Shown in pieces: positions 18,487-28,194 of a stretch of DNA of 64,000 bases. The translations under genes were made by a program, and so were the position numbers. Origin of the DNA: Crossiella sp. SN42 (GTDB lineage Bacteria > Actinomycetota > Actinomycetes > Mycobacteriales > Pseudonocardiaceae); assembly GCF_023897065.1 (NCBI RefSeq), contig NZ_JAMHIV010000002.1:310001-374000 (forward strand). The letters run 5' to 3'. Numbering within the stretch: position 1 is the first letter of the stretch; each line of letters begins with the position of its first letter. The notes under the pieces were generated by a model. The model searched no databases, was not told where the DNA came from, and saw only the letters and a list, made by a program, of their open reading frames with translations.

Positions 18487-19197
18487 TCAGTCCGCCAGGA
18501 TGCGGGCGACCCAGCGGTTGATCTCGTCCTCGGTCGCGCCGTGCGCGAGCAGCCAGCCCCTGGGGCCGCCTTCGTGGTTGTCCAGCACGTCCAGCACGCC
18601 CTCGATCGCCGGGGCGGGCGCGGCCAGCAGGTGCTTCATCGCGGCCAGCTGCTCCTCGGTGGGCTCGGGGCGGCCGAGGCTGAGCGCGACCCGGCGGATC
18701 ACCCCGCTCATGTTGGCCTCGGTGCGCACGTAGTCGGCGATGACGGTGTCCCTCGGCACCCCGGCCACCCGCAGCAGCAGCGCGACCGACACCCCGGTGC
18801 GGTCCTTGCCAACCGAGCAGTGCACCAGCACCGCGCCCGGCGCCGAACCGGCCAGCCGGACCACCTCGACCAACCCGTCCGCGGACTCCTCCAGCAGCTG
18901 CAGGTACAGCTTGCCCAGGTCCAGCGCGGCGGGGTCGGTGGCCGCGGCGGCCATCACCAGGTCCAGCATCGGGATGCGGTGCACCTGCGCGCCGTCGACG
19001 AGCAACGGGTGCTCCGGGTTGCCCTCCTTGGCGCCGCGCAGGTCGAGCACGACCGCGGGCGGCCAGCCGGCCAGCTCCGGCACCGGGTCGCCGGCCAGCG
19101 GCGCCTCACTGCGCAGCAGCACGCCGGGGCGGGTCTGCCTGCCGTCCTCGGTGGGCAGTCCGCCCAGGTCCCTGCCGTTGGCCAAGCCGGTGGTCAT
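18487..19197 (-). CDS. Tyrosine-protein phosphatase (DSP/PTP-like, Y_phosphatase3)
   Basis: A 236-residue cytosolic phosphatase with the P-loop HCSVGKDRTG (Cys127 nucleophile, Arg133) and an N-terminal NGRDLGGL motif typical of the PtpB/IphP-like family. This family removes phosphate from tyrosine or phosphoinositides. The ATG at 19197 is favoured over the adjacent ATG at 19200 because the GAGGGGG ribosome site is then better spaced. It is divergent from the LysR gene with only 55 bp between, so LysR may regulate it. Confidence 0.9.
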   Translation of the reverse strand: MTTGLANGRDLGGLPTEDGRQTRPGVLLRSEAPLAGDPVPELAGWPPAVVLDLRGAKEGNPEHPLLVDGAQVHRIPMLDLVMAAAATDPAALDLGKLYLQLLEESADGLVEVVRLAGSAPGAVLVHCSVGKDRTGVSVALLLRVAGVPRDTVIADYVRTEANMSGVIRRVALSLGRPEPTEEQLAAMKHLLAAPAPAIEGVLDVLDNHEGGPRGWLLAHGATEDEINRWVARILAD

Positions 19198-19252
19198 CAT
19201 GTCCCCCTCGACTAAGTTGAGTTGACCCCCAAACCTACGCGGGAGATCAGCG

Positions 19253-20140
19253 GTGCTCGACCTGCCCCAGCTGCAAGCCCTGCACGCGGTGCACGCCCAG
19301 GGTTCGGTGCGGGCGGCCGCGCGGGTGCTGCACCTGACCACCTCGGCGGTGTCCCAGCGGCTGGCCAGGCTGGAGCGCGAGCTGGGGCGGCCGCTGCTGG
19401 AGCGCACCGGGCGCGGGGTGCGGCTGACCGAGGCCGCGCTGGTGCTGGTCGAGCACGCCGAACGCATCCTGGCCGCGGTCGCCGAGGCGGAGGCCGCGGT
19501 GGAGGACCAGGCCGGGGCGGTGCTGGGCGGGGTGTCGGTGGCGGCCTTCTCCACCGCGGCCCGCGCCCTGCTGCCACCGGCGCTGGCCCTGCTCCGCGCC
19601 CGGCACCCCGAGCTGCGGGTCCGGCTCGGCGAGCTGGAACCGCACGAGTGCCTGCCGCTGGTCGCCCGCGCCGAGCTGGACCTGGCGATCCTGCAGGACT
19701 GGCCGGACGAACCCTTGGACCTGCCCGCCGGTCTGGACCGCGCGCCGCTGCTGGACGACGTGGTCGACCTCGCTGTGCCAGTGGGGCACAGACTGACCGG
19801 CACCGTGTCCCTCGCCGAGCTGGCCGGGGAGGGCTGGGTCAGCTGGCCGGACGGGACCGGCTGCCACGCCTGGCTGCACCGGATCACCGGCGGCGCGGAC
19901 GTGCTGCACACCGCGGGCGAGCACCACACCCAGCTGGCGCTGGTGGCGCGCGGGCTGGGGGTGGCGATGATGCCGAGGCTGGGCCGGGGCGAGCTGCCGC
20001 CGGGCGTGCGGGTGGTCGAGCTGGACCCCGCGCCGCACCGGCACGTGTACGCGGTGTGGCGGCCGGAGTCGGCGCGGCGACCGGCGATCAGGGCGGTGCT
20101 GGAGGCGGTCGACCTGGCCGCGCTGGAGCTGGCCGGTTGA
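19253..20140 (+). CDS. LysR-family transcriptional regulator
   Basis: A 295-residue LysR regulator. Residues 1-60 hold the winged helix-turn-helix (GSVRAAARVLHLTTSAVSQR). A linker helix follows, then a two-lobed effector domain (about 92-290). It starts at GTG 19253. It is divergent from the tyrosine phosphatase gene, the usual target position for a LysR protein. It ends directly against the convergent aldo/keto reductase stop, leaving no space for a separate terminator. Confidence 0.92.
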   Translation: MLDLPQLQALHAVHAQGSVRAAARVLHLTTSAVSQRLARLERELGRPLLERTGRGVRLTEAALVLVEHAERILAAVAEAEAAVEDQAGAVLGGVSVAAFSTAARALLPPALALLRARHPELRVRLGELEPHECLPLVARAELDLAILQDWPDEPLDLPAGLDRAPLLDDVVDLAVPVGHRLTGTVSLAELAGEGWVSWPDGTGCHAWLHRITGGADVLHTAGEHHTQLALVARGLGVAMMPRLGRGELPPGVRVVELDPAPHRHVYAVWRPESARRPAIRAVLEAVDLAALELAG

Positions 20141-20929
20141 TCACCCGAGCTTGGCCAGCTGTGCCGCGGTCAGCGTGATCTCCCGCGCGGCCACGTTCTC
20201 CGCCAGGTGCGCGCGCGAGCTGGTGCCGGGTATCGGCACCATCACCGGCGAGTGGTGCAGCAGCCAGGCCAGCGCCACCTGCGTGGGCGTCGCGCCGAGC
20301 TCGCGGGCCACCTCGGTCACCGGCTGGGGCAGCGCGCCGTTGGCCACCGGCAGCCAGGGCACAAACGCGATCCCCGCCGCCTCGCAGTAGGCCAGCACGT
20401 CCTCGTGCCGCCGGTCAGCCAGGTTGTACCGGTTCTGCACGCTGGCGATCTCCACCTGTTCCCTGGCCAGCGCCAGCTGCTCCACGCTCACCTCGGACAG
20501 CCCGACCCTGGCCGCCTTGCCCTCGCGCACCAGGTCGGCCAGCACGCCGAACTGCTCCCGCGCCGGGACCTCCGGGTCGATCCGGTGCAGCTGGAACAGG
20601 TCCAGGCGGTCCACCCGCAGCCGCCGCAGGCTCAGCTCGACCTGTTGCCGCAGGTACTCGGGGCGGCCCAGCGGCACCCACTCCCCCGGTCCCGGCCTGC
20701 ATTGGCCTGCCTTGGTGCCGATCACCAGGTGCGCCGGGTAGGGGTGCAGGGCCTGAGCCAGCAGCTCCTCGTTGGCGCCGAGTCCGTAGGCGTCGGCGGT
20801 GTCGATGAAGTCCACGCCGAGCTCCACCGCGTGGCGGGCCACCGCGATCGCCTCGGCGGGGTCGGCGGGCCGGTCCCAGCCGGTGAGCCGCATCGCGCCG
20901 AAGCCCAGCCGGAAGTCACTGATCGTCAT
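20141..20929 (-). CDS. Aldo/keto reductase
   Basis: A 262-residue TIM-barrel NADPH-dependent oxidoreductase with the complete tetrad: Asp43 and Tyr48 (DFIDTADAYG), Lys73 (GTKAGQ) and His115 (LFQLHRID). Near the end VPIPGTSSRAHLAENVAA is the cofactor-phosphate binding signature. The substrate is unknown. The ATG at 20929 begins just before the first strand; an upstream extension to 21022 lacks coding character. It is divergent from the fumarase gene. Confidence 0.92.
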   Translation of the reverse strand: MTISDFRLGFGAMRLTGWDRPADPAEAIAVARHAVELGVDFIDTADAYGLGANEELLAQALHPYPAHLVIGTKAGQCRPGPGEWVPLGRPEYLRQQVELSLRRLRVDRLDLFQLHRIDPEVPAREQFGVLADLVREGKAARVGLSEVSVEQLALAREQVEIASVQNRYNLADRRHEDVLAYCEAAGIAFVPWLPVANGALPQPVTEVARELGATPTQVALAWLLHHSPVMVPIPGTSSRAHLAENVAAREITLTAAQLAKLG

Positions 20930-21097
20930 GCCTGGAGACTCTGCCCAGCTCAGCCGGGCTGTGGGCGCACCGTCAGCGGACTGGCCCGTCCAGCGCCGCT
21001 GCACGATCCGGACGTGGATCACACCCGGTCAGCGCGGGGCGGCCGAGCGCACGCGGTAGTTTCATGAGATACCCGAACCGCAGGCAAGGGAGCCGGC

Positions 21098-22759
21098 GTG
21101 ACTGCCACCACCACGGCGTTTGAGTACACCGACGTCCTGCCGCTGGGCCCGGACCAGACCGAGTACCGCCTCGTCACCACCGAGGGCGTGCGGCTGGTCG
21201 AGGCGGCCGGGCGGCGCTTCCTCGAGGTCGACCCCGAGGTGCTGACCCTGCTCGCCCGGGAGGCGATCAAGGACATCCAGCACCTGCTGCGGCCCTCGCA
21301 CCTGGCTCAGCTGCGCGCGATCATCGACGACCCGGAGGCCAGCGGCAACGACCGGTTCGTGGCGATGGACCTGCTGCGCAACGCCTGCATCGCCGCGGGC
21401 GGGGTGCTGCCGATGTGCCAGGACACCGGCACCGCGATCGTGATGGGCAAGCGCACCGAGACCGTGCTCACCGGCGGCGCGGACGAGCAGGCGCTGTCCA
21501 AGGGCATCTTCGACGCCTACCAGGAACTGAACCTGCGCTACTCGCAGATGGCCCCGGTGACCTTCTGGGACGAGAAGAACACCGGCTCCAACCTGCCCGC
21601 GCAGGTGGAGATCTTCACCAAGCCCGGCCAGGAACCCAAGTACGAGTTCCTGTTCATGGCCAAGGGCGGCGGCAGCGCGAACAAGACCTTCCTGTACCAG
21701 GAGACCAAGGCGCTGCTGAACCCGGCGCGGCTGGCCAAGTTCCTGGACGAGAAGCTGCGCAGCCTGGGCACCGCGGCCTGCCCGCCCTACCACCTCGCGG
21801 TGGTGGTCGGCGGCCTGTCCGCGGAGCAGAACCTCAAGGTGGCCAAGCTGGCTTCCGCGCGCTACCTGGACGAGCTGCCCACCGAGGGATCGGCGCTGGG
21901 GCACGCCTTCCGCGATGTCGACCTGGAACAGCAGGTGCTGGAGCTGACCCGGCAGTTCGGCATCGGCGCGCAGTTCGGCGGCAAGTACTTCTGCCACGAC
22001 GTGCGGGTGATCCGGCTGCCCCGGCACGGCGCCTCCTGCCCGGTCGGCGTGGCGGTGTCCTGCTCGGCGGACCGGCAGGCCAAGGCGAAGATCACCCCGG
22101 AGGGCGTGTTCATCGAGCAGCTGGAGCGGGACCCGGCGCGGTTCCTGCCCGAGATCGGCGACGGCGAGCTCTCCGACGAGGTGGTCAACATCGACCTGAC
22201 CCGTCCGATGGCGGAGATCCGGGAGACGCTCTCGCAGCTGCCGGTGAAGACCAGGGTGTCGCTGACCGGTCCGCTGGTGGTGGCCCGGGACATCGCGCAC
22301 GCCAAGATCAAGGAGCGGCTGGACGCGGGCGAGGGCATGCCGCAGTACCTGCGCGACCACCCCGTCTACTACGCGGGCCCGGCCAAGACGCCGGAGGGTT
22401 ACGCCTCCGGTTCGTTCGGGCCGACCACCGCGGGCCGGATGGACTCCTACGTCGAGCAGTTCCAGGCCGCGGGCGGCTCACTGGTCATGCTGGCCAAGGG
22501 AAACCGGTCCAAGCAGGTGACCGAGGCCTGCCAGAACCACGGCGGGTTCTACCTCGGCTCGATCGGCGGCCCGGCCGCGCGGCTGGCCCAGGACTGCATC
22601 CGCAAGGTCGAGGTGCTGGAGTACGCCGAGCTGGGCATGGAGGCGGTGTGGAAGATCGAGGTCGAGGACTTCCCCGCGTTCGTGGTGGTCGACGACAAGG
22701 GCAACGACTTCTTCGCGGGCACCAGCCAGCCGACGCTGCAGGTGTCCTTCCGCCGCTGA
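21098..22759 (+). CDS. Fumarate hydratase, class I (iron-sulfur)
   Basis: A 553-residue fused alpha-beta class I fumarase like E. coli FumA/FumB. The alpha part has [13 protein letters not shown] with Cys107 and further cysteines in AACPPYH and HGASCPVG, expected to hold the labile [4Fe-4S] cluster. The beta part has [16 protein letters not shown]. It interconverts fumarate and malate in the TCA cycle. Many actinomycetes carry the class II enzyme as well; none is in this window. GTG 21098 has CAAGGGAG upstream. Confidence 0.94.
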   Translation: MTATTTAFEYTDVLPLGPDQTEYRLVTTEGVRLVEAAGRRFLEVDPEVLTLLAREAIKDIQHLLRPSHLAQLRAIIDDPEASGNDRFVAMDLLRNACIAAGGVLPMCQDTGTAIVMGKRTETVLTGGADEQALSKGIFDAYQELNLRYSQMAPVTFWDEKNTGSNLPAQVEIFTKPGQEPKYEFLFMAKGGGSANKTFLYQETKALLNPARLAKFLDEKLRSLGTAACPPYHLAVVVGGLSAEQNLKVAKLASARYLDELPTEGSALGHAFRDVDLEQQVLELTRQFGIGAQFGGKYFCHDVRVIRLPRHGASCPVGVAVSCSADRQAKAKITPEGVFIEQLERDPARFLPEIGDGELSDEVVNIDLTRPMAEIRETLSQLPVKTRVSLTGPLVVARDIAHAKIKERLDAGEGMPQYLRDHPVYYAGPAKTPEGYASGSFGPTTAGRMDSYVEQFQAAGGSLVMLAKGNRSKQVTEACQNHGGFYLGSIGGPAARLAQDCIRKVEVLEYAELGMEAVWKIEVEDFPAFVVVDDKGNDFFAGTSQPTLQVSFRR

Positions 22760-22789
22760 TTTTCCTTACTCCAGAACGATTGTGAGCAC

Positions 22790-23827
22790 ATGGCAAGGTA
22801 CGCGCTGCTGATTCTGCCCGCGTTCAACCGGGTGTACGGGGAGTCGGCCGTCCGGCTGACCCGCACCGAGCTGGCGGTGTTCAGCGAGACCGCGTTGCAC
22901 AGCGAGCTCGGGGAGGTCGCCGAGACGGAGATCGGCGGCGTCCCGTACGTCACCTTCGAGGCCGGCGAGCTGGACGAGTACGACATCTCGTTGCTGTCCA
23001 ACCTGTCCTCGGTGTACGCGCTGTTCGCGGTGGAGGGCGAGCTGCTGCGGCCGCTGCGAGTGTCCCCTGTGGACAAGTTCAGCAGCGACCTGCTGACCAT
23101 CCAGAAGTACTCGGGCAAGACCAACGAGCACTTCACCAAGCTGCTGCTCAACGTCACCCTGCTGGCCCGCGCCGAACCCACCGAGCTGCTGGAGAAGCGG
23201 CTGGCCGTGTTCGACCCGATGTGCGGGCGTGGCACCACGCTCAACCAGGCGCTGATGTACGGCTACGACGCCTACGGCATGGACCTGGACGGCAAGGACT
23301 TCGACGCCTACGCGCACTTCCTGGCCACCTGGCTGAAGAACCACCGGATCAAGCACCAGCACGAGGTCACCCCGATCCGCCGGGACAGGGCGCTGATCGG
23401 CAAGCGGCTCAGCGTGAAGCTGGGGCTGACCAAGGAGCTGTACAAGGCCGGTGAGGTCAACCAGCTCATGGTGGTCAACGCCGACACCGTGCGCAGCAGG
23501 GAGTTCTTCCGCGCGGAGACCGTGGACGCGATCGTCACCGACGCGCCCTACGGCGTCCAGCACGGGTCCCGGCCCACCCAGAAGCACCTGTCCCGCAGCC
23601 CGCTGGATCTGCTGTTCAACGCGGTCCCCGGCTGGAGCAAGATCCTGCGGCCCGGCGGTGCGATCGGCATCTCCTGGAACACGCACGTGGCCGGCCGGGA
23701 GGATCTGGTGAAGATCCTGGCGGACAACGGTTTGCAGCCGCTTGATGACGGTCCGTGGCGGGAGTTCGAGCACCGGGTGGACCAGTCGATCATCCGCGAC
23801 CTGGTGGTGGCGCGCAAACCCGGCTGA
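22790..23827 (+). CDS. SAM-dependent methyltransferase, TRM11/UPF0020-like
   Basis: A 345-residue protein with motif I FDPMCGRGTTLNQAL (about 141-155) and motif IV VTDAPYGVQHG (about 249-259). D-P-x-C-G-x-G-T followed by D-x-P-Y-G is typical of the UPF0020/TRM11 group of RNA or DNA amino-methyltransferases, in which guanosine N2 in tRNA is a common target. No THUMP domain was recognised in the N-terminal 130 residues. It starts 31 bp after the fumarase stop, so cotranscription is likely. Confidence 0.82.
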   Translation: MARYALLILPAFNRVYGESAVRLTRTELAVFSETALHSELGEVAETEIGGVPYVTFEAGELDEYDISLLSNLSSVYALFAVEGELLRPLRVSPVDKFSSDLLTIQKYSGKTNEHFTKLLLNVTLLARAEPTELLEKRLAVFDPMCGRGTTLNQALMYGYDAYGMDLDGKDFDAYAHFLATWLKNHRIKHQHEVTPIRRDRALIGKRLSVKLGLTKELYKAGEVNQLMVVNADTVRSREFFRAETVDAIVTDAPYGVQHGSRPTQKHLSRSPLDLLFNAVPGWSKILRPGGAIGISWNTHVAGREDLVKILADNGLQPLDDGPWREFEHRVDQSIIRDLVVARKPG

Positions 23828-23875
23828 GCCGATATCCGGCTGCCCGCGCGGGGGTGGTGACCGCATACTGTCGCG

Positions 23876-25114
23876 GTGCGCAAGTTCCCGAGCTACCGCT
23901 GGCTGCCCAAGGGCGCGGTGCCGTTCAGCCATGGCGAACCCGAGGGCAGGCCGGTCGGCCGGTACCTCGGTCTTGGCGTGGCCACGCTGGTGCTGATGGC
24001 CCAGCCGCTGGTGCTGCCGCGCTGGGCCTGGTTGCTGGTGGTGGCCAGCTTGGCCGTGCTCGCCACGGTGGCCTTCGCCTACGGGCGGCGGCCCGCCTAC
24101 CCGACCACCTGGCTGGTCCGCCAGCCCGAGCGGATCGGGCTGGTCCGCGCCGGCGACGAGGACGTCACCGGTCCGGCGCCGGCCACGGTGACCTGGTTGC
24201 ACAGCGCGGAAACCCAGATCTGGCAGCGGTCCTGGGCGGTGGCGGTGGAAGGCGCGGCCGAGCGGGTACTGGACGCGGCCGGGCAGGCCGACCCGGCGAA
24301 CATCACGGCCTGGGACGAGGACGACGACGAACCCGGCCCGCTGCCCGGCTACGTGTTGCGCGACCGGCGGGGCGCGGTGGGCGTGCCGGGGTACCACCTG
24401 CCGCCCAGCGCCGAGGACCGGACCGGGACGCTGCCGTTCGAGTGGCTGGGCGTGCCGCGGGAGGAGCTGCCCGCGCAGCGGCACGCGCCCACGGTCACCA
24501 GGGTCACCTTCGACGATGTCCGCGCGCTGGCCAGGGCCGGGGTCGCGCCCGCGCACCGGCTGGAGGCGGCCTTCGACCGGTACGCGCAGCCGACCGAGGC
24601 GGATCTGGTGCTGGAGCTGGGTTTGCCGCGTTCCTGGGCGTCCATTCTGGACACGTTGCCGCCCGCGGAGGTGCGGGCGCTGCCGGTGGCCGAGCGGATC
24701 GCGGTGCTGCGCGCGGAGGTCCTCGCCCAGAGTGAGCGGGATCTGGCCTGGGAACGGGAACGCGGCGTGGCGGTCCCGCTCACTCCACAGTGGACTGACC
24801 GGTGGCTGCGGCGGCTGGACACACTGGGCCCGGCGGCGGAACAGGCGCCTCAGCTGACGGCCGGCGCGTGGCCGGAGCTCTCCGGCACCGCGCGCACCGC
24901 GCTGCTGCTCGCCGCGACCGGGACCGACCTGTCCGACCGGCCGCTCCGCCCGGCGCTGGAAAGCCTCGGCGTGCCAACGGAGTCACCGGTGGAACGGCTG
25001 TCCTGGGGTCCAGCCCACCGCTTCTGGCAGGTGATGGACCGGGTGTCCCTGCTCGCCTGCTGGGCGGTGACGATCGCCGCCAGCGCCTCGGTCGCGTTCT
25101 GGGCGCAGAGCTGA
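23876..25114 (+). CDS. Membrane protein of unknown function
   Basis: A 412-residue protein with two transmembrane helices near the N-terminus (about 28-68), a large soluble Glu/Arg/Ala-rich middle part and one C-terminal helix (about 390-410). The middle contains several amphipathic stretches but no recognised motif. The start is GTG 23876, 49 bp after the methyltransferase. A strong terminator directly follows, so it probably ends the transcription unit that begins with fumarase. Confidence 0.65.
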   Translation: MRKFPSYRWLPKGAVPFSHGEPEGRPVGRYLGLGVATLVLMAQPLVLPRWAWLLVVASLAVLATVAFAYGRRPAYPTTWLVRQPERIGLVRAGDEDVTGPAPATVTWLHSAETQIWQRSWAVAVEGAAERVLDAAGQADPANITAWDEDDDEPGPLPGYVLRDRRGAVGVPGYHLPPSAEDRTGTLPFEWLGVPREELPAQRHAPTVTRVTFDDVRALARAGVAPAHRLEAAFDRYAQPTEADLVLELGLPRSWASILDTLPPAEVRALPVAERIAVLRAEVLAQSERDLAWERERGVAVPLTPQWTDRWLRRLDTLGPAAEQAPQLTAGAWPELSGTARTALLLAATGTDLSDRPLRPALESLGVPTESPVERLSWGPAHRFWQVMDRVSLLACWAVTIAASASVAFWAQS

Positions 25115-25119
25115 CTCAA

Positions 25120-25161
25120 CACGGCGCCCCGGCTGGGGTCCGCGCCTGCCGGGGCGCCGTG
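25120..25161. terminator. Long hairpin terminator between convergent genes
   Basis: CGGCGCCCCGGC (25122-25133) pairs perfectly with GCCGGGGCGCCG (25148-25159), 12 bp extended by two further flanking pairs, with a 14-nt loop. It lies between the ends of the membrane protein gene and the lipoprotein gene and can serve both. Confidence 0.85.
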
Positions 25162-25177
25162 CATGTGGGTGGTCGGG

Positions 25178-25651
25178 TTACTTGGTCTCCTGCTTGGCCG
25201 TCACGCTGACCGTGCGCTCGCCCAACGGCTTGGCGAGCTTCACCGTGACCGGCGGGAAGCGCAGGTCCATCGTGCAGGCCTCGCTGTTGGCCGGCGTGGT
25301 CTCCACCAGGGTGATCTTCACCGCGGTGTCGGTCTGCTCGGTCAGGTCGGCGCGCACCTTGCTGCAGCCGCCTTCCTTGCCGAACGTGCCGACCACGCTG
25401 CCGTCACCCTCGGTCCACACCCGCTTGGGGAAGTCCGCGGGCAGCGCTGACAGATCGGCCTTGTTCTTCGCCAACGGTTTTCCGCCCTGCGGCGGTTCGG
25501 GTTCGGGTCCTGCCTCTGACGTCGGCTGCTGGGCGGAGGAGGAGGGCGGCGGGGTCGGCTGTCCGCCGAATCCCGCCGTGGGCTCCGCACAGGCACTCAG
25601 TGCGAGCACCAGCGCCGCCCCGGCGCCGACCACGGTTGCTAGACGTCTCAT
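25178..25651 (-). CDS. Lipoprotein of unknown function
   Basis: A 157-residue exported protein. It has a signal peptide with lipobox LSAC (Cys21), a Pro/Ser/Glu-rich linker (about 28-55), then a compact domain with two cysteines (in GGCSKV and SEACTMDL) that could form a disulfide. Actinomycetes have many small lipoproteins of this layout, and none of the named families fits clearly. The ATG at 25651 was chosen because the signal peptide starts there. Confidence 0.75.
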   Translation of the reverse strand: MRRLATVVGAGAALVLALSACAEPTAGFGGQPTPPPSSSAQQPTSEAGPEPEPPQGGKPLAKNKADLSALPADFPKRVWTEGDGSVVGTFGKEGGCSKVRADLTEQTDTAVKITLVETTPANSEACTMDLRFPPVTVKLAKPLGERTVSVTAKQETK

Positions 25652-25711
25652 GTGCACAGGACGGAACGGTAGCCACGGCGGGTTGCACGCGCGGGTTAAA
25701 CAGAAAAACAG

Positions 25712-25752
25712 CCGTGGGATCGACCGCCCGGCAGGAGCGGTCGATCCCACGG
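25712..25752 (-). terminator. Rho-independent terminator of the glucarate operon
   Basis: CCGTGGGATCGACCGC (25712-25727) and its exact complement (25737-25752) form a 16-bp perfect stem with a 9-nt loop. On the minus strand the stem is followed by TGTTTTTCTGTTT, a classic U-tract, which is rare in such GC-rich genomes. It ends the leftward operon running from 32363 to 25778. Confidence 0.9.
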
Positions 25753-25777
25753 CATCGCCGGGGCAGGCGTCAGGGCG

Positions 25778-26929
25778 CTACCTCAGCGAGTCCAGTGCTT
25801 CCCGGACCACGGCCAACCTGGCCCCGGAGGCGAGTCCGGCGTGGTAGAGGTGGAACTCCTCCACCCCGGCCGCGGCCAGTGCGGCCAGCTCCGCGCGCAT
25901 GGCCGGGGCGTCGATCGGCTTGGGCGGCAGGGCGAGCACGTAGCCGGCGATCCTGGTCTGCGGGGCCAGTTTCCGCAGCGCCTCGATACCGGGGATGCTC
26001 GCTTCCGGGCCGGGCCAGCACATGGCCACCACCGCGTCCACCTCCACCCCCAGCTCGGGTGCGGCGGTGGCGAACGGACCGGTGGCCCACGGGTCGGCGT
26101 TGGCGTGCACGATGACCCTGGCTTCCGGCGCCAGCTCGCGGACCTCGCCGACCAGCAGCGCGCGCAGTCGCGCGACCACACTGGTCCGTACGGCGGCCAG
26201 CGCGCTGGCCAGTTCGACGCCCAGCGCGGACTCCACGCTGTCCGGCTCGCCCGCGTCCACCGCGGTGCGCACCTGGGCACGCAGCGTGTCCACCTCGATA
26301 CCGGCCTCGGTGTAGCGGGCCGCACAGGCGGCGCAGAAGCAGATCGACAGCAGCGCCTGGCGGACCTTGCCCCAGTCACCGCCCTCGGTCTTCTCGTGGT
26401 GCCCGCCGTGGAAGAAGCCGAGCGGCCCGCAGGCCTCCAGCACCACGCCGTCCGGCCGCCCCTGCTCGACGATCTCGCGCACCAGGGTCAGCGCGTACTC
26501 CACCACCTCCGGCTGCGTGGTGCACAGCGCGTACGGGTAGCGGTCGCCGAAGGCGTTGCGCACCACCAGCTCTGGTGCGAGGTCGCCGAGGCGGCTGCTG
26601 TGCGTGAGCACGGTCCAGGCGTACACCGGCAGGCCGGCGGCCTTGAGCGCGTCCCGGGCCTGGCCGTAGGAGTCCGGACCGTCCACCCAGGACGGTTCGG
26701 CCGGGGTGAGCCTGCGCCCGCCCCAGGCCTGCTCGCGGACCGGCACGTACAGCGCGGCGTGCCGGGCGTCGACGAGGCGGTGCTCCGGGTGCAGCGGGGT
26801 GGCGGCCCGCACGGTGTGGTAGGAGGCGGCCAGCGCGACCGCGTCCACCCCGAGGTCGAGGATCCGTCGCACCGCACCGGGATCGCCGATGATGTCCCAC
26901 GGGTAGGCGTGGGCTACGGAGGTCACCAC
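25778..26929 (-). CDS. Conserved protein of a uronate/glucarate operon, function unknown
   Basis: A 383-residue cytosolic protein. The alternation of beta strands and helices (for example VDAVALAASYH, AAGLPVYAWTVLTH, RPDGVVLEACGP, VDAVVAMCWPG, TRIAGYVLALPP) suggests a TIM barrel of glycoside-hydrolase-like type. EACGPLGFFHGGHHEK (165-180) and a cysteine cluster CFCAAC (197-202) stand out and could bind a metal. It is the last gene of the importer-kdgD-gudD operon and overlaps gudD by 4-7 nt (GTG at 26929 or 26926), so it should act in the same pathway. I do not know its reaction. Confidence 0.75.
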   Translation of the reverse strand: MVTSVAHAYPWDIIGDPGAVRRILDLGVDAVALAASYHTVRAATPLHPEHRLVDARHAALYVPVREQAWGGRRLTPAEPSWVDGPDSYGQARDALKAAGLPVYAWTVLTHSSRLGDLAPELVVRNAFGDRYPYALCTTQPEVVEYALTLVREIVEQGRPDGVVLEACGPLGFFHGGHHEKTEGGDWGKVRQALLSICFCAACAARYTEAGIEVDTLRAQVRTAVDAGEPDSVESALGVELASALAAVRTSVVARLRALLVGEVRELAPEARVIVHANADPWATGPFATAAPELGVEVDAVVAMCWPGPEASIPGIEALRKLAPQTRIAGYVLALPPKPIDAPAMRAELAALAAAGVEEFHLYHAGLASGARLAVVREALDSLR

Positions 26930-28194
26930 CGGGGCCGCTTCCTCTCGTAGTCAGGCTGGAACTTCTGCATGTAGCCGGTGTCGTCCCGCACCGTCTGGCC
27001 GCAGCTCAGGTAGTTCTCGTGCAGCCGCGCCAGCTGGTCGCGGTCCAGGGTGACGCCCAGGCCCGGCGAGGTCGGCACCGGCATCGCACCGTCCACAAAG
27101 GACACAACCCCGGGTTCGACCACGTCGTCCTGCGCGTTCCACGGGTAGTGCGTGTCGCAGGCGTAGGACAGGTTCGGCGTGGCCGCGGCCAGGTGGGTCA
27201 TCGCGGTCAGGCTGATGCCCAGGTGCGAGTTGGAGTGCATGGACAGCCCGATGCCGAAGGTCTCGCAGATCGCGCCCAGGTGCCGGGAGCGGGTCAGGCC
27301 GCCCCAGTAGTGGTGGTCGGAGAGGATGACCTGCACCGCGTCCTTGGCCACCGCCTCGGGCAGGTGGTCGAAGGAGACCACGCACATGTTGGTGGCCAAC
27401 GGCATCGTGGCCTGCTTGGCCACCTCGGCCATGCCGTCGATGCCGGGGGTCGGGTCCTCCAGGTACTCCAGGACGCCGTCGAGCTCCTTGGCCACCCGCA
27501 GCGAGGTCGGCACCGACCAGGCGCAGTTCGGGTCGATCCGCAAGGGGTGGTTGGGGAAGGCCTCGCGCAGCGCGTGCATGGCGGCGATCTCCTCCTCGGG
27601 CGGGAACACCCCGCCCTTGAGCTTGATCGAGCCGAAGCCGTACTCCGCGAACATCTTCCGGGTCTGCTCGACCATCCCGGCCGGGTCGAGTGCCGCGCCC
27701 CACTCGTCGTCCTCGGCGCCGGGGTGCCCCGCCCACTTGTAGAACAGGTAGGCGCTGTAGGGCACCGCGTCGCGGACCTTGCCGCCCAGCAGGTCGTGCA
27801 CCGGGCGGCCCAGGATGTGACCCTGGATGTCCAGGCAGGCCACCTCGAACGGCGAGAACACCCGGTCCACGGTGCCGCCGGAGGTGAAGTCACCGGTGAG
27901 GCCGTGGTGGTCCCAGCCGGTCGCGCCGCCGAGCCCCTCGGCCACCAGCGCGTGGATCCGGTTGAGCGCGTAGACGTCCACGCCGATCAGGCGCGGCACC
28001 ACCTGCTCCATCCTGGCCAGGTGCCCGGCGTCGCCGTAGCTCTCGCCGAGGCCCAGCACGCCGTCCTCGGTGACCACCTCGATGATCGAGCGCAGCGCCC
28101 ACGGCTCGTGCACGCCCGCCGAGTTCAGCAGCGGCGGGTCGCGGAAGGCGATCGGGGTGATGGTGATCCGCTGGATCCGGGTGCCCGTGCTCAT
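26923..28194 (-). CDS. gudD: Glucarate dehydratase
   Basis: A 423-residue enolase-superfamily enzyme of the glucarate dehydratase subgroup. KLKGG supplies the catalytic lysine pair region, RIDPNCAW and EDPTPGIDGM the metal ligands, and MHSNSHLGIS the catalytic His. It dehydrates D-glucarate (and often L-idarate) to 5-dehydro-4-deoxy-D-glucarate in the cytosol. The ATG at 28194 overlaps the kdgD stop as ATGA, so the genes are translationally coupled. The open frame continues upstream only as a shadow of kdgD. Confidence 0.94.
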   Translation of the reverse strand: MSTGTRIQRITITPIAFRDPPLLNSAGVHEPWALRSIIEVVTEDGVLGLGESYGDAGHLARMEQVVPRLIGVDVYALNRIHALVAEGLGGATGWDHHGLTGDFTSGGTVDRVFSPFEVACLDIQGHILGRPVHDLLGGKVRDAVPYSAYLFYKWAGHPGAEDDEWGAALDPAGMVEQTRKMFAEYGFGSIKLKGGVFPPEEEIAAMHALREAFPNHPLRIDPNCAWSVPTSLRVAKELDGVLEYLEDPTPGIDGMAEVAKQATMPLATNMCVVSFDHLPEAVAKDAVQVILSDHHYWGGLTRSRHLGAICETFGIGLSMHSNSHLGISLTAMTHLAAATPNLSYACDTHYPWNAQDDVVEPGVVSFVDGAMPVPTSPGLGVTLDRDQLARLHENYLSCGQTVRDDTGYMQKFQPDYERKRPRW

